Shown here piece by piece: positions 20,327 through 30,022 of a stretch of DNA of 47,995 bases. Each line of letters begins with the position of its first letter. Position 1 is the stretch's first letter. The stretch lies in contig NZ_JAJOMC010000035.1 of assembly GCF_021129155.1 (NCBI RefSeq), positions 1 through 47,995 on the forward strand, read 5' to 3'. The notes under the pieces are model-generated. The model saw only the letters and a list, made by a program, of their open reading frames with translations. It was not told where the DNA came from and did not search any database. A program made the position numbers and the translations under genes. The stretch is from Arthrobacter sp. AK04. Its GTDB lineage: Bacteria; Actinomycetota; Actinomycetes; Actinomycetales; Micrococcaceae.

Positions 20327-21685
20327 ATGGCTTCTCAACGAGGAGAGTCGCTTGACACCGTGAAGACGCGGCGCAAGGGCATCGACAAATCGCACTACCT
20401 CTACATTGCCGTCATCGCCGCCGTTATCCTCGGCGCCGTGGTGGGCCTGATGTTCCCGGAGGTGGGCAAGTCCCTCAAGCCGCTCGGCGATGGATTCATC
20501 AAGCTCATCAAGATGATGATTGCGCCCATCATCTTCTGCACCATCGTCCTGGGCATCGGCTCCATCGCCAAGGCCGCCACGGTGGGCAAGGTCGGTGGAC
20601 TGGCGCTGGGCTACTTCGTGCTGATGTCAACCTTCGCGCTCGCCATTGGCCTGGTGGTCGGCAACATGATCCACCCGGGCGAAGGTCTGAAGCTGGCGCC
20701 GTACGATCCCTCCAAGAAGGCGGAAGTCGACAGCACGGTTGCCTTCCTCCTCGGAATCATCCCGGGTGATATTCCGGTCCTTCCCACGCTTTTTGCAGCC
20801 CTCCTCGTGGGTTTTGCCCTCCAGAAGATGGGCCCGCAGGGTGCACCCGTACTCAAGGCCATCGGCCACGGCCAGGCACTTGTCTTCCGCATCCTCATCA
20901 TGATCATGTGGCTTGCCCCCGTGGGTGCCTTCGGTGCCATCGCCGCCGTCGTGGGAGCTACCGGCTTCCAGGCCATCGTCAGCATGTTCACCCTGATGGC
21001 GGCCTTCTACATCACCTGCGCACTGTTCATCGTCATCATCCTCGGCGGACTGCTGAAAATCGTGACCGGCGTCAACATCTTCAAGCTCATGAAGTACCTG
21101 GGCCGCGAATACCTGCTGATCTTCTCCACGTCCTCCTCCGAAGCCGCGCTGCCCCGCCTGATCGCAAAGATGGAGCACCTCGGCGTTTCCAAGCCGGTGG
21201 TAGGCGTCACCGTTCCCACGGGCTACTCCTTCAACCTGGACGGCACAGCCATCTACCTGACCATGGCTTCCCTGTTCGTCGCCAACGCCATGGGAACCCC
21301 GCTTGACCTGGGAGCCCAGGTTTCGCTGCTGGTCTTCATGATCATCGCCTCCAAGGGCGCCGCCGGCGTCACCGGCGCCGGCCTGGCCACCCTCGCTGCC
21401 GGCCTGCAGGCCCACAAGCCGGAACTGCTCGGCGGCGTCGGCATGATCGTCGGAATCGACCGCTTCATGTCCGAGGCCCGCGCCCTGACCAACTTCACCG
21501 GCAACGCCGTGGCCACCGTGCTGATCGGCACCTGGGTGAAGGAGATCGAACGTGGCCAGGTTGACCAGGTGCTCTCCGGCAAGCTGCCCTTCGACGAGCA
21601 GACCATGATCGCCGGCCACGGCCACGGCCACACCGAGCCCGCAGCCACGGAAACCGAAGCTCCGCGCGTTCCGGCCGCCGTCTAG
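20327..21685 (+). CDS. dctA: C4-dicarboxylate transporter DctA (DAACS family)
   Basis: 452 residues of the dicarboxylate/amino acid:cation symporter family. It would import succinate, fumarate and malate with protons or sodium across the cytoplasmic membrane. ATG 20327 follows AAGGAGA. Several hydrophobic helices are apparent (YLYIAVIAAVILGAVVGLMF; FRILIMIMWLAPVGAFGAIAAVVG; ITCALFIVIILGGLL). The substrate-site motif GYSFNLDGTAIYLTMA is the DctA form. The His-rich C-terminal tail (GHGHGHTE) is unusual and could be metal-binding or incidental. Divergent from the CitAB-like system, with operator-like repeats between them. Confidence 0.93.
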   Translation: MASQRGESLDTVKTRRKGIDKSHYLYIAVIAAVILGAVVGLMFPEVGKSLKPLGDGFIKLIKMMIAPIIFCTIVLGIGSIAKAATVGKVGGLALGYFVLMSTFALAIGLVVGNMIHPGEGLKLAPYDPSKKAEVDSTVAFLLGIIPGDIPVLPTLFAALLVGFALQKMGPQGAPVLKAIGHGQALVFRILIMIMWLAPVGAFGAIAAVVGATGFQAIVSMFTLMAAFYITCALFIVIILGGLLKIVTGVNIFKLMKYLGREYLLIFSTSSSEAALPRLIAKMEHLGVSKPVVGVTVPTGYSFNLDGTAIYLTMASLFVANAMGTPLDLGAQVSLLVFMIIASKGAAGVTGAGLATLAAGLQAHKPELLGGVGMIVGIDRFMSEARALTNFTGNAVATVLIGTWVKEIERGQVDQVLSGKLPFDEQTMIAGHGHGHTEPAATETEAPRVPAAV

Positions 21686-21721
21686 GCCCCAGCCCGCATT
21701 CGCGGCACCCAGTACCACCAC

Positions 21722-21755
21722 AGCAGCCCCCGCAGCCATGGCCGCGGGGGCTGCT
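21722..21755 (+). terminator. Terminator after dctA
   Basis: AGCAGCCCCCGC (21722-21733) pairs perfectly with GCGGGGGCTGCT (21744-21755) across a 10-base loop, 12 base pairs. Only a short T pair follows, so this is a strong hairpin without a long U-tract, as is common in actinobacteria. Confidence 0.8.
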
Positions 21756-21929
21756 TCGTGCCTTGAATAAACCAACCTTCGACCTCAGCTAGAGGGTCAA
21801 GGCTCAACATGGGCGGAAAGTCAAGTTCCGCCGAATACCGTGTCTGTCGCTGTAACCTTGGGAAGAAGAAGGAACGGCGCTGGCATCCAGCGGCAGGAAA
21901 TCACCGTCATCGAAAGTGTGGATAGATAC

Positions 21930-22829
21930 GTGAGCAGCGAACAGGGTTCGGCAACTCTGGAGGGCACGGAATTTGACCTGGACAACGCGGTGATGGGCCC
22001 CACGGGCCGCCCATACCGGGAGTTCCCGGAACCTGCACCGCTGTCCTCCCACGGTCCGGCGCGTGTGATCGCCATGGTCAACCAAAAAGGCGGCGTCGGC
22101 AAGACCACCTCCACCATCAACCTCGCGGCAGCGCTGGCGGAATACGGCCGCCGGGTGCTCCTGGTCGATTTCGATCCCCAGGGTGCGTTGTCGGCAGGCC
22201 TCGGCGTGAACCCCCACGAACTGGACCTTACGGTCTACAACGTGCTGATGGACCGCAAGGTCAACATCCGTGACGCCATCCACCAGACCGGCGTGGAGAA
22301 CGTGGACCTGCTGCCGGCCAACATCGACCTCTCCGCGGCCGAAGTCCAGCTGGTCAATGAGGTGGCGCGGGAACAGGTCCTGGACCGGGCCCTGAAGAAG
22401 GTCGAGGACGATTACGACGTCGTCCTCATCGACTGCCAGCCGTCGCTGGGCCTGCTGACCGTCAATGCGCTCACCGCGGCGCACGGCGTCATCATCCCGC
22501 TGATTTGTGAGTTCTTCGCCCTTCGTGCAGTGGCCCTGCTGGTGGAAACCATCGACAAGGTGCAGGACCGCCTGAACCCGCGCCTGCAGGTGGACGGGGT
22601 GCTCGCAACCATGTATGACGCCCGGACCCTGCACAGCCGTGAAGTCATCACCCGGCTGGTGGAGGCTTTCGGGGACAAGGTCTTCGAGACCGTCATCAAG
22701 CGGTCCATCAAGTTTGCCGATGCCACGGTGGCCGCTGAACCGATCACCAGCTACGCCGGCAACCACGTGGGTGCGGACGCCTACCGGCGCCTGGCCAAAG
22801 AGCTGATTTCGCGCGGCGGCGCACCCTAG
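21930..22829 (+). CDS. ParA/Soj-type chromosome partitioning ATPase
   Basis: MinD/ParA family ATPase. The deviant Walker A is NQKGGVGKTTSTINLAAAL, followed by VDFDPQGALSAGLG and Walker B DYDVVLIDCQPSLGLL. I prefer GTG 21930 (SSEQGSATLEG, 299 residues). An alternative GTG at 21840 would add 30 residues; neither has a strong ribosome site. It precedes scpA by 7 bases, in the same place as Rv1708. No parB gene or parS site is visible nearby, so it is the ScpAB-associated ParA paralogue and not the origin-proximal parAB pair. Its exact function is not established. Confidence 0.92.
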   Translation: MSSEQGSATLEGTEFDLDNAVMGPTGRPYREFPEPAPLSSHGPARVIAMVNQKGGVGKTTSTINLAAALAEYGRRVLLVDFDPQGALSAGLGVNPHELDLTVYNVLMDRKVNIRDAIHQTGVENVDLLPANIDLSAAEVQLVNEVAREQVLDRALKKVEDDYDVVLIDCQPSLGLLTVNALTAAHGVIIPLICEFFALRAVALLVETIDKVQDRLNPRLQVDGVLATMYDARTLHSREVITRLVEAFGDKVFETVIKRSIKFADATVAAEPITSYAGNHVGADAYRRLAKELISRGGAP

Positions 22830-22836
22830 CCAGGAC

Positions 22837-23649
22837 GTGGCCGAATCCAAGCCCGGCTTCGAGGTGCGGCTGGCCAACTTCACGGGTCCCTTCGACCTCC
22901 TGCTGGGGCTGATCGCCAAGCACCAGCTGGACATTACCGAGGTGGCCCTTGCCACGGTGACAGACGAATTTATCAAGTACATCCGTAACCTGCAGGAACG
23001 TGGCGGGGAATGGGCGCTTGATGAAGCCAGCGAGTTCCTGGTGATCGCCGCGACGCTCCTGGACATCAAAGCTGCCAGGCTCCTTCCGGCCGGTGAGGTG
23101 GAAGACGACGAGGACATGGCACTGCTCGAGGCCAGGGACCTGCTCTTCGCCCGGCTCCTGCAGTACAAGGCCTTCAAGCACGTGGCCGGTCTCCTGGGTG
23201 AAACACTGCACCAGGAAGCCATGCGCTTTCCCCGGCAGGTTGCCCTCGAGGAGCATTTCGCGGCCATGCTCCCGGAACTGGTGTGGAAGCACACCCCTGA
23301 ACAGTTCGCCGCGCTGGCGGAAGCAGCGCTGCGGCCCAAGGCCCCCAAACCCACCGAAGTGGGGCTGGCCCATCTCCACGGCGGCAATGTCAGCGTCAAG
23401 GAGCAGGCAGAAATAGTGGGGCTGCGGCTCCAGCGGGAATCGCCGCTGACGTTCCGGGCCATCATCGCCGACGCCGAATCCACGCTTGTCGTGGTTGCGA
23501 GGTTCCTGGCGCTGCTGGAACTGTTCCGGGACAAAGCGGTTTCATTCGATCAGCTGTCACCGCTGGCGGACCTGGCCGTCCACTGGACCGCCGGCAGCCG
23601 GCAGTGGTCGGCAGAGAACCTAAGCGAAGAGTTCGAGGAGCAGCTGTGA
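22837..23649 (+). CDS. scpA: Segregation and condensation protein A
   Basis: 270-residue kleisin that bridges SMC heads together with ScpB in chromosome condensation. The N-terminal signature VRLANFTGPFDLLLGLIAKHQLDITEVALATVTDEFI is clear. A C-terminal winged-helix end reads FRAIIADAESTLVVVARFLALLELFRDKAV. The start is GTG 22837 after CAGGA. Its stop overlaps the scpB GTG start (GTGA), a sign of coupled synthesis of the two partners. Confidence 0.95.
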   Translation: MAESKPGFEVRLANFTGPFDLLLGLIAKHQLDITEVALATVTDEFIKYIRNLQERGGEWALDEASEFLVIAATLLDIKAARLLPAGEVEDDEDMALLEARDLLFARLLQYKAFKHVAGLLGETLHQEAMRFPRQVALEEHFAAMLPELVWKHTPEQFAALAEAALRPKAPKPTEVGLAHLHGGNVSVKEQAEIVGLRLQRESPLTFRAIIADAESTLVVVARFLALLELFRDKAVSFDQLSPLADLAVHWTAGSRQWSAENLSEEFEEQL

Positions 23650-24308
23650 CCAAGGAAGCCACGGAAGACGCGCGGCTGGGGGAGGAAGATCTCGGAAACC
23701 TCCCGGGCGGGGCCAAAGCTGCCATTGAGGCTGTGCTGATGGTCATCGACCAACCGGCCACAGAGGAGGAACTGGCCGCAGGCCTTGGCCTGACCGTTGA
23801 AACGGTGGGCGCCCTGCTGGCCGAACTGCAGCGCGAGTATAGCGGCTATACTGTTAAAGCCCCGGATATGGATCAAGCCAGCACCGCTGGTTTCGGCTCC
23901 AGCCCCCGGGGTTTTGAATTGCGGAACATCGCCGGTGGCTGGCGGATCTACTCGCGCGCAGACTTCGCCGACATTGTTGGCAAGTATGTGCTCGAAGGCC
24001 AGACTGCCAGGCTTACCCAGGCAGCCCTGGAAACGCTAGCGGTCATCGCGTACCGGCAGCCCGTCTCCAGGGCAAGGGTTTCGGCAATTCGCGGCGTCAA
24101 TGTTGACTCTGTGGTGCGGACACTCGCCCAGCGCGGGCTGATCGAGGATTCGGGAACGGATCCGGAATCCGGGGCCATGCTCTACCGGACCACGTCGTAT
24201 TTCCTGGAACGGATGGGAATCGGCTCCGTGGCGGAGCTGCCGCAGTTGTCTCCCCATCTTCCGGGCCTGGACGGCATCGCGGAGTACTACGACGCCGAAG
24301 GGATCTAG
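23646..24308 (+). CDS. scpB: Segregation and condensation protein B
   Basis: 220 residues. ScpB dimer binds ScpA in the SMC complex. Two winged-helix domains are apparent, with the family motif LETLAVIAYRQPVSRARVSAIRGVNVDSVVRTLAQRGLIED. I place the start at GTG 23646, overlapping the scpA stop, instead of the earlier in-frame ATG at 23604 inside scpA. The first 25 residues are charged and probably disordered. Confidence 0.94.
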   Translation: MTKEATEDARLGEEDLGNLPGGAKAAIEAVLMVIDQPATEEELAAGLGLTVETVGALLAELQREYSGYTVKAPDMDQASTAGFGSSPRGFELRNIAGGWRIYSRADFADIVGKYVLEGQTARLTQAALETLAVIAYRQPVSRARVSAIRGVNVDSVVRTLAQRGLIEDSGTDPESGAMLYRTTSYFLERMGIGSVAELPQLSPHLPGLDGIAEYYDAEGI

Positions 24309-24418
24309 GCAGTTTCTCGCTGCCTGGGCAAGAGTATTTATCAGGGCAGATTATTTCTGCACGGCTGGTTAAGGTTGTCTTTGGACACCTTTCCGGCCAA
24401 ACAATTGAAGGACGGGTC

Positions 24419-25621
24419 ATGACACAGGCGGGACGCCAGGGTTCACCACGTAACAGCTCGGGACGCAACAATCCCCAGCGCAACAACACCTCCCAAGGTG
24501 GCAAGTCAGCCGGCGGTTTCCGCGGCGGTGCGCCGAAGCGGGGCGGCGGGTTCGGCAGCGACCGCCCGCAGCGCGCACCCAAGCCGCGCGAGGAACGCTT
24601 CATCGATCCGGATCTGGCATCGGACGGCCCCCAGCAGGGCCGCAGTGCCGCAGATCCGAAGGCCGCCAGGCCTTCCTCGCGGAAGCCTGCAGCGCGCAAG
24701 CCCGGAGCCAAGAAGGCCCCGGGCACTCCGGGCGCCCTAAAGCCCAAGCCGCGCACCGGCGCACCCGGCGCCGCAGCCTCCCGCGCGTTCGGAAGCGAAC
24801 GCTTCGGGCAGAACCTGGGACCAGTCCGCAGGCCCTCGCGCAAGAAGGGCCCGCGCGGCGACGTTCCCCAGTCGGAACTCCACGACGCCGACGGCGTGCG
24901 CCTGCAGAAGGTCATGGCCTCGGCCGGCGTCGCCTCGCGCCGCGTCTGCGAGGAGATGATTGCCGAGGGCCGCGTAGAAGTGGACGGACAGGTAGTTACC
25001 GAGCTCGGCGTCCGGGTCGACCCCAAAACCGCCGTTATCCACGTGGACGGCCTGCGGATCCAGCTGGATGAAAACCTCGTCTACATGGTCTTCAACAAGC
25101 CGAAGGGCGTCGTCTCCACCATGGAGGACCCCGAGGGCCGGCCGTGCATCAGCGATTTCCTCAAGAGCAACAAGAACACCGGCGAACGGATGTTCCACGT
25201 TGGGCGCCTGGACGTCGCCACCGAGGGGCTGCTCCTGCTGACGAACGACGGCGAACTGGCCAACCGCCTGACGCATCCTTCCTACGAGGTGCCCAAGACG
25301 TACCTGGTGCAGGTCCGCGGACCGTTCCCGCAGGGGATCGGTGCCCAGCTCAAGGAAGGCGTGGAACTGGAGGACGGTTTCGCGTCCGTGGACTCCTTCC
25401 GCCTCGTTGACTCCACCCCCGGCCACGTCCTGATCGAGGTTGTGCTCCACTCGGGCAAGAACCGCATTGTCCGGCGCCTGTTCGACGCCGTCGGCTTCCC
25501 GGTCCTGCGCCTGGTCCGCGTCAAGGTGGGTCCCATCGGCCTGGGTGACCAGCGCCAGGGCAGCATCCGCAACCTCGGCAAGCAGGAAGTCGGGCATCTG
25601 CTGGCATCCGTAGGGCTCTGA
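24419..25621 (+). CDS. RluB/RsuA family rRNA pseudouridine synthase with long basic extension
   Basis: 400 residues. The catalytic part begins near residue 158 with an S4 domain (VRLQKVMASAGVASRRVCEEMIAEGRVEVDG), followed by the pseudouridine synthase domain with nucleophile Asp265 in GRLDVATEGLLLLTNDGELANRL. The family modifies one uridine in 23S (RluB) or 16S (RsuA) rRNA; the actinobacterial gene next to scpB is usually called RluB-type. The first 157 residues are a low-complexity Gly/Arg/Pro/Lys tail with GGFRGGAPKRGGGFG, resembling the RGG-like tail of the first gene in this window. A 110-bp gap precedes it, so it may have its own promoter. Confidence 0.92.
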   Translation: MTQAGRQGSPRNSSGRNNPQRNNTSQGGKSAGGFRGGAPKRGGGFGSDRPQRAPKPREERFIDPDLASDGPQQGRSAADPKAARPSSRKPAARKPGAKKAPGTPGALKPKPRTGAPGAAASRAFGSERFGQNLGPVRRPSRKKGPRGDVPQSELHDADGVRLQKVMASAGVASRRVCEEMIAEGRVEVDGQVVTELGVRVDPKTAVIHVDGLRIQLDENLVYMVFNKPKGVVSTMEDPEGRPCISDFLKSNKNTGERMFHVGRLDVATEGLLLLTNDGELANRLTHPSYEVPKTYLVQVRGPFPQGIGAQLKEGVELEDGFASVDSFRLVDSTPGHVLIEVVLHSGKNRIVRRLFDAVGFPVLRLVRVKVGPIGLGDQRQGSIRNLGKQEVGHLLASVGL

Positions 25622-25624
25622 GGC

Positions 25625-26734
25625 ATGTCCGCCTTCCACAGCCAGGGCCGCGGGCACCTGGATGGTCCGGTGGTGGTCCTTGGGACCGGCCTGCTCGGCG
25701 CCAGCATTGGCCTGGGCCTGCGCGGGCGGGGCGTGCCGGTGTTTCTTTCCGACCCCTCGCCCACCAACCAGGCGGTTGCCGTGGACATCGGTGCGGGCCG
25801 GCCGCTGCCGGAACTGGGCAGCGCTGTCCCGCAGCTGGTGGTGGTTGCCGCACCGCCGGACGTTACAGCCGACGTCGTGGAAAAAGCCCTTTCGGATTTC
25901 CCCGGCTCTGTTGTGGTGGACATCGCCAGTGTCAAGGCGGACATCCTGGACAGCCTGCGGCGCCGCGGCGTCGACCTCTCCCGGTACGTGGGGACACACC
26001 CCATGGCCGGCCGGGAAAAGTCGGGCCCGGTGGCTGCCCGCGGCGAGCTGTTCACCTCGATGCCGTGGGTGGTGTGCCCGTCAGGGGAAACCTCTGGCGC
26101 CGCCCTCCAGACGGCCCGGGCCCTGGCTTCGGACCTGGGCGCGGTGGTCTCCCAGTTCACGGCCGACGAGCACGACGAAGCTGTTGCCCTGGTGTCCCAC
26201 TTGCCCCAGGTCATGTCCTCGCTGCTGGCGAGCCGGCTCCAGGGCACCCCGCTGCACGCCCTGTCCCTGGCCGGTAACGGGCTGCGGGACGTCACCCGGA
26301 TAGCTGCGAGCGATCCGTCCCTGTGGGTCCAGATCCTCGGCGGCAACGCGGCGAAAGTCGTGGAAATCCTCTACGGCGTCAGGGATGACCTCAACCGCCT
26401 GATCGGAACACTCGAGCACCCCACGGCGCCCGGTGCCCGGCTAGATCTCGCGCAGCTGATGAGCGAAGGCAACGCCGGCCAGGCCCGCATTCCGGGCAAG
26501 CACGGCGGACCGCCGCAGGCGTACTCCTGGCTGACCGTCCTGGTGGACGACAAACCCGGACAGATCGCCCGGCTCCTCACGGAGATAGGCGAGATCGGCG
26601 TCAACCTGGAGGACCTCCGCCTTGACCACTCTTCAGGCCAGAACGTGGGTATGGTGGAAATATCCGTGTTGCCGAACAAGCATGACCACCTGATCGAAGC
26701 ACTCAACGACCGCGGATGGCGGGTACTCCAGTAA
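25625..26734 (+). CDS. tyrA: Prephenate dehydrogenase with ACT domain
   Basis: 369 residues. Converts prephenate to 4-hydroxyphenylpyruvate with NAD(P) in tyrosine synthesis. The N-terminal Rossmann motif is VVVLGTGLLGASIGLGLRGRG (about 16-36). The active-site region contains GTHPMAGREKSGPVAA with the conserved His. A C-terminal ACT domain (about 298-369, LTVLVDDKPGQIARLLTEIGEIGVNLEDL) suggests feedback control by tyrosine or a related amino acid. It starts 3 bases after the pseudouridine synthase gene and its stop overlaps cmk by one base. Confidence 0.94.
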   Translation: MSAFHSQGRGHLDGPVVVLGTGLLGASIGLGLRGRGVPVFLSDPSPTNQAVAVDIGAGRPLPELGSAVPQLVVVAAPPDVTADVVEKALSDFPGSVVVDIASVKADILDSLRRRGVDLSRYVGTHPMAGREKSGPVAARGELFTSMPWVVCPSGETSGAALQTARALASDLGAVVSQFTADEHDEAVALVSHLPQVMSSLLASRLQGTPLHALSLAGNGLRDVTRIAASDPSLWVQILGGNAAKVVEILYGVRDDLNRLIGTLEHPTAPGARLDLAQLMSEGNAGQARIPGKHGGPPQAYSWLTVLVDDKPGQIARLLTEIGEIGVNLEDLRLDHSSGQNVGMVEISVLPNKHDHLIEALNDRGWRVLQ

Positions 26735-27447
26735 TGACACAGGAACTTCTCGATACCATGCCCGCGCTGCGCATCGGCCGGCCGCTGGTGGTGGCCATTG
26801 ACGGCCCGTCCGGCTCCGGCAAGTCCAGCGTCAGCAAGGAAGTGGCCCGCAGGCTTCGGCTCGCCTACCTGGACACCGGCGCAATGTACCGTGCCCTCAC
26901 CTGGTTCTGCGTCAGCAAGGGCATCGACCTCGAAGACGCCGCAGCAGTGGAGCAGGCCGCCCGCGACCTGGTCCTGGAACTGAGCACCAGCCCCTCGGAG
27001 GAATACGTGCGGGTGGATGGCGTCGACGTCACCGACGCCATCCGCGAGCCCGCCATCTCCTCTTCCGTCAGCGCCGTGGCCACGACCCTGGGCGCACGGA
27101 CCGAGCTGATCCGCCGGCAGCGGGAACTGATCGAAAAGCACCACCGCCGCATGGTGGTGGAAGGCAGGGACATCACCACCGTCGTCGCGCCCGGAGCGGA
27201 AGTCCGGATGCTGCTCACGGCCAGTGAGGAAGCGCGGCTGCGCCGGCGCGGAATCCAGCTGGGCGGCACCCAGAACGCGGAGGAGCTGGCGGCGCAGGTG
27301 ACCCACCGCGATGCCAAGGACTCCTCCGTGGTGAACTTCACCACCGCCGCCTCAGGGGTGGTGACCCTGGACTCGTCGGACCTGGACTTCGACCAGACCG
27401 TCGCCGCCGCCCTGGTGATCGTCACAAAGGTACTCAACCGTGACTGA
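26734..27447 (+). CDS. cmk: Cytidylate kinase
   Basis: 237 residues. Phosphorylates CMP and dCMP with ATP. The P-loop IDGPSGSGKSSVSKEVARRL is at about residues 22-41. The CMP-binding motif LDTGAMYRALT and the LID region with VEGRDITTVVAPGAEVRMLLTAS are intact. I prefer ATG 26734, which overlaps the tyrA stop (TAATG), over the ATG at 26716 inside tyrA. It overlaps the following acyltransferase gene by 8 bases. CTP metabolism is also served by pyrG earlier in the window. Confidence 0.95.
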   Translation: MTQELLDTMPALRIGRPLVVAIDGPSGSGKSSVSKEVARRLRLAYLDTGAMYRALTWFCVSKGIDLEDAAAVEQAARDLVLELSTSPSEEYVRVDGVDVTDAIREPAISSSVSAVATTLGARTELIRRQRELIEKHHRRMVVEGRDITTVVAPGAEVRMLLTASEEARLRRRGIQLGGTQNAEELAAQVTHRDAKDSSVVNFTTAASGVVTLDSSDLDFDQTVAAALVIVTKVLNRD

Positions 27448-28174
27448 ACGCGCCGCCACCACCTCCCGGCCGGGTGTTCCCTCCGGCCTGACCATGGCGT
27501 GGAGCAGGCCGGTGGGTTGGATCCTCGACCATCTGGTCTACCGGACCACCGTCACGGGCAAGGACAATGTGCCCACGGGCGGCCCCGTGATCTTCGCGGG
27601 CAACCACATCAGCTTCCTGGACGGTCCGGTCATGTTCGGTGCCGCGCCGCGCCCCATGCATATCCTGGTCAAACAGGAGATGTTCAAGGGCTTCCTCGGC
27701 CAGGTACTGACCGCTTCCGGCCAGTTGCCCGTGGACAGGCGCGGCGACCGTAGCGCGCTCCAACGGTGCAAGGAAGTGCTCGACGCCGGCCGGTGCGTCG
27801 GCATCCTCCCTGAAGGAACCAGGGGGAGCGGGGCAGCGGCGGACATTAACGGCGGCGTCGCCTGGCTGGCCCTGAACTCCGGGGCCCCGGTGGTCCCCGT
27901 GGCCATCCTGGGCACCCGCACGGGAGACGAGCACCTGGATTCCGTGCCCCGGCCCGGCAGGCGCTTCCACGTCAGCTTCGGAAATGCCCTCACCCTTGCC
28001 CGCCGGGCAGGGGAAAGCGGGCGTGCTTCAATGGACAGGGCGGCGCTGGAAATCCGCGCCGCGATGGCAGGGCACGTCCAGGACTCCATTCAACTCAGCG
28101 GGCAGCCACTGCCTTTCGCAGATGCCCGCCAAGACTTAACAGCAGTAGCCGGGACGCCGGCAGATGACCACTAA
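27440..28174 (+). CDS. 1-acyl-sn-glycerol-3-phosphate acyltransferase (first copy)
   Basis: 244 residues of the PlsC family. Transfers an acyl group to lysophosphatidic acid at the membrane surface. The catalytic HX4D motif is His56-Asp61 in [10 protein letters not shown]. The phosphate-binding motif is LPEGTRGSG, and the following block VPVAILGT is typical. The start is GTG 27440 inside the end of cmk. A cmk-plsC-der arrangement is common in actinobacteria. A second PlsC paralogue is encoded at 44429. Confidence 0.9.
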   Translation: MTERAATTSRPGVPSGLTMAWSRPVGWILDHLVYRTTVTGKDNVPTGGPVIFAGNHISFLDGPVMFGAAPRPMHILVKQEMFKGFLGQVLTASGQLPVDRRGDRSALQRCKEVLDAGRCVGILPEGTRGSGAAADINGGVAWLALNSGAPVVPVAILGTRTGDEHLDSVPRPGRRFHVSFGNALTLARRAGESGRASMDRAALEIRAAMAGHVQDSIQLSGQPLPFADARQDLTAVAGTPADDH

Positions 28175-28184
28175 GGACAGTGCA

Positions 28185-29735
28185 ATGAGCGATACGACTC
28201 AAACTCCCGGCCACTTCGGCGCCGGCGAAGACGAATACACGCCCACGGGCACGGACCAGGTGGCCGAACGGCTGGCTGCCATCGACGACGACGAGGCCGA
28301 GCTCCGCGCTGCGTCCCTCCGGGCGGGCCTGGAGGACTATGACCTCGACGAGGAAGACGCCGCCCTCCTCAGCGGCGAATACGGCGACGAGGACTTCGAC
28401 GGCCCCGTCAAGCTCGATCCCGTCCTGGCCATCATCGGCCGGCCCAACGTGGGCAAGTCCACGCTGGTGAACCGAATCCTTGGGCGCCGGGAAGCCGTGG
28501 TGGAGGACACCCCCGGCGTCACCCGCGACCGCGTTATGTATTCCGCCAACTGGAACGGGCGCAACTTCACCCTGGTGGACACCGGCGGCTGGGAGCACGA
28601 CGCCCGCGGCATCCACGCCCGCGTAGCCGAGCAGGCCGAGATGGCCGTTGAACTCGCGGACGCAGTGCTCTTCGTGGTGGACTCCGCGGTGGGGGCAACC
28701 GCCACCGATGAAGGCGTCATGAAGATGCTGCGGCGCAGCAAGAAGCCGGTCATCATGGTGGCCAACAAGGTGGACGACTTTGCCCAGGAGGCGGACTCGG
28801 CCACCCTGTGGGGCCTTGGCTTCGGCGAGCCCTACCCGGTCTCCGCGCTGCACGGCCGCGGCGTGGCGGACCTGCTGGACCACGTGATGGACGTGCTCCC
28901 GGAATTCTCCACCATCGAGGGCCTGGAACGCTCCGGCGGACCCCGCCGCATTGCCCTGATCGGCCGCCCCAACGTGGGCAAGTCCTCCCTGCTGAACAAA
29001 CTCGCCGGGACTGAACGAGTGGTGGTGGACAACACTGCCGGTACCACCCGGGATCCGGTGGACGAGTTCATCGAACTCGGCGGCCGCACCTGGCGCTTCG
29101 TGGACACGGCAGGCATCCGCCGCCGCCAGCACATGGCGCAGGGCGCCGACTACTACGCCTCCCTCCGTACGCAGGCCGCGCTCGAAAAGGCGGAGGTCGC
29201 CGTCGTGCTCCTCGCCGTTGACGAGGTCCTCAGCGAGCAGGACGTCCGGATCCTGCAGCTTGCCATTGAGTCAGGCCGGGCCCTGGTGCTGGCATTCAAC
29301 AAGTGGGACCTGCTCGACGACGAACGCCGGCGCTACCTCGAGCGCGAAATTGAGCAGGACCTGGCCCACGTGGACTGGGCGCCCCGCGTGAACATCTCGG
29401 CCAAGACCGGGTGGCACAAGGACCGCCTTGTGCCGGCACTGGACCTGGCGCTGGAGAACTGGGACAAGCGCATTGCCACGGGCCGCCTCAACGCGTTCCT
29501 GGGCGAGCTCGTTGCCGCGCATCCGCACCCCGTCCGTGGCGGAAAGCAGCCGCGCATCCTCTTCGGCACCCAGGCGTCAAGCCGGCCGCCGAAGTTCGTG
29601 CTCTTCACCACCGGATTCCTGGACCCCGGATACCGGCGCTTCATCACCCGCCGGCTGCGGGAAACGTTCGGCTTCGAAGGCACGCCCATCGAGGTCAGCA
29701 TGCGCGTGCGCGAAAAGCGCGGCAAGAAGCGTTAA
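28185..29735 (+). CDS. der: Ribosome assembly GTPase Der (EngA)
   Basis: Tandem GTPase needed for 50S subunit maturation. From ATG 28185 (AAGGACA upstream) it is 516 residues. The first P-loop GRPNVGKS is at 85-92 and the second at 260-267. Each G domain has its DTGG/DTAG and NKVD/NKWD motifs. The C-terminal KH-like domain ends in a basic tail ([10 protein letters not shown]). The first 78 residues form an acidic extension ([29 protein letters not shown]) that E. coli Der lacks but actinobacterial Der proteins often have. It is the last gene of this operon. Confidence 0.95.
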   Translation: MSDTTQTPGHFGAGEDEYTPTGTDQVAERLAAIDDDEAELRAASLRAGLEDYDLDEEDAALLSGEYGDEDFDGPVKLDPVLAIIGRPNVGKSTLVNRILGRREAVVEDTPGVTRDRVMYSANWNGRNFTLVDTGGWEHDARGIHARVAEQAEMAVELADAVLFVVDSAVGATATDEGVMKMLRRSKKPVIMVANKVDDFAQEADSATLWGLGFGEPYPVSALHGRGVADLLDHVMDVLPEFSTIEGLERSGGPRRIALIGRPNVGKSSLLNKLAGTERVVVDNTAGTTRDPVDEFIELGGRTWRFVDTAGIRRRQHMAQGADYYASLRTQAALEKAEVAVVLLAVDEVLSEQDVRILQLAIESGRALVLAFNKWDLLDDERRRYLEREIEQDLAHVDWAPRVNISAKTGWHKDRLVPALDLALENWDKRIATGRLNAFLGELVAAHPHPVRGGKQPRILFGTQASSRPPKFVLFTTGFLDPGYRRFITRRLRETFGFEGTPIEVSMRVREKRGKKR

Positions 29736-29894
29736 TCCCGGTGTTGCCTTCGACACGCTGGGGCAGGAAACCCGGAAAGTGTCACAGGCACCCTCCGGGA
29801 TCGTGTAAGCTCTTCTAGGTGGTTCGGCCGGACTGCTGGTGGAAATCCTCGAATGATTCGGGGGATGAAACACAGCGGAGAACGGCAGAACCAG

Positions 29895-29971
<77 letters not shown>

Positions 29972-29975
29972 ATAA

Positions 29976-30016
29976 GCGGAAGCGCCGGAGAATTTCTCCG
30001 GCGCTTCCGCTTTTTT
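29976..30016 (+). terminator. Intrinsic terminator after tRNA-Pro
   Basis: GCGGAAGCGCCGGAGA (29976-29991) pairs perfectly with TCTCCGGCGCTTCCGC (29995-30010), 16 base pairs with a 3-base loop, followed by TTTTTT. This is a textbook intrinsic terminator for the tRNA. It may also serve the glycosylase gene arriving from the right. Confidence 0.92.
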
Positions 30017-30022
30017 GTGTTC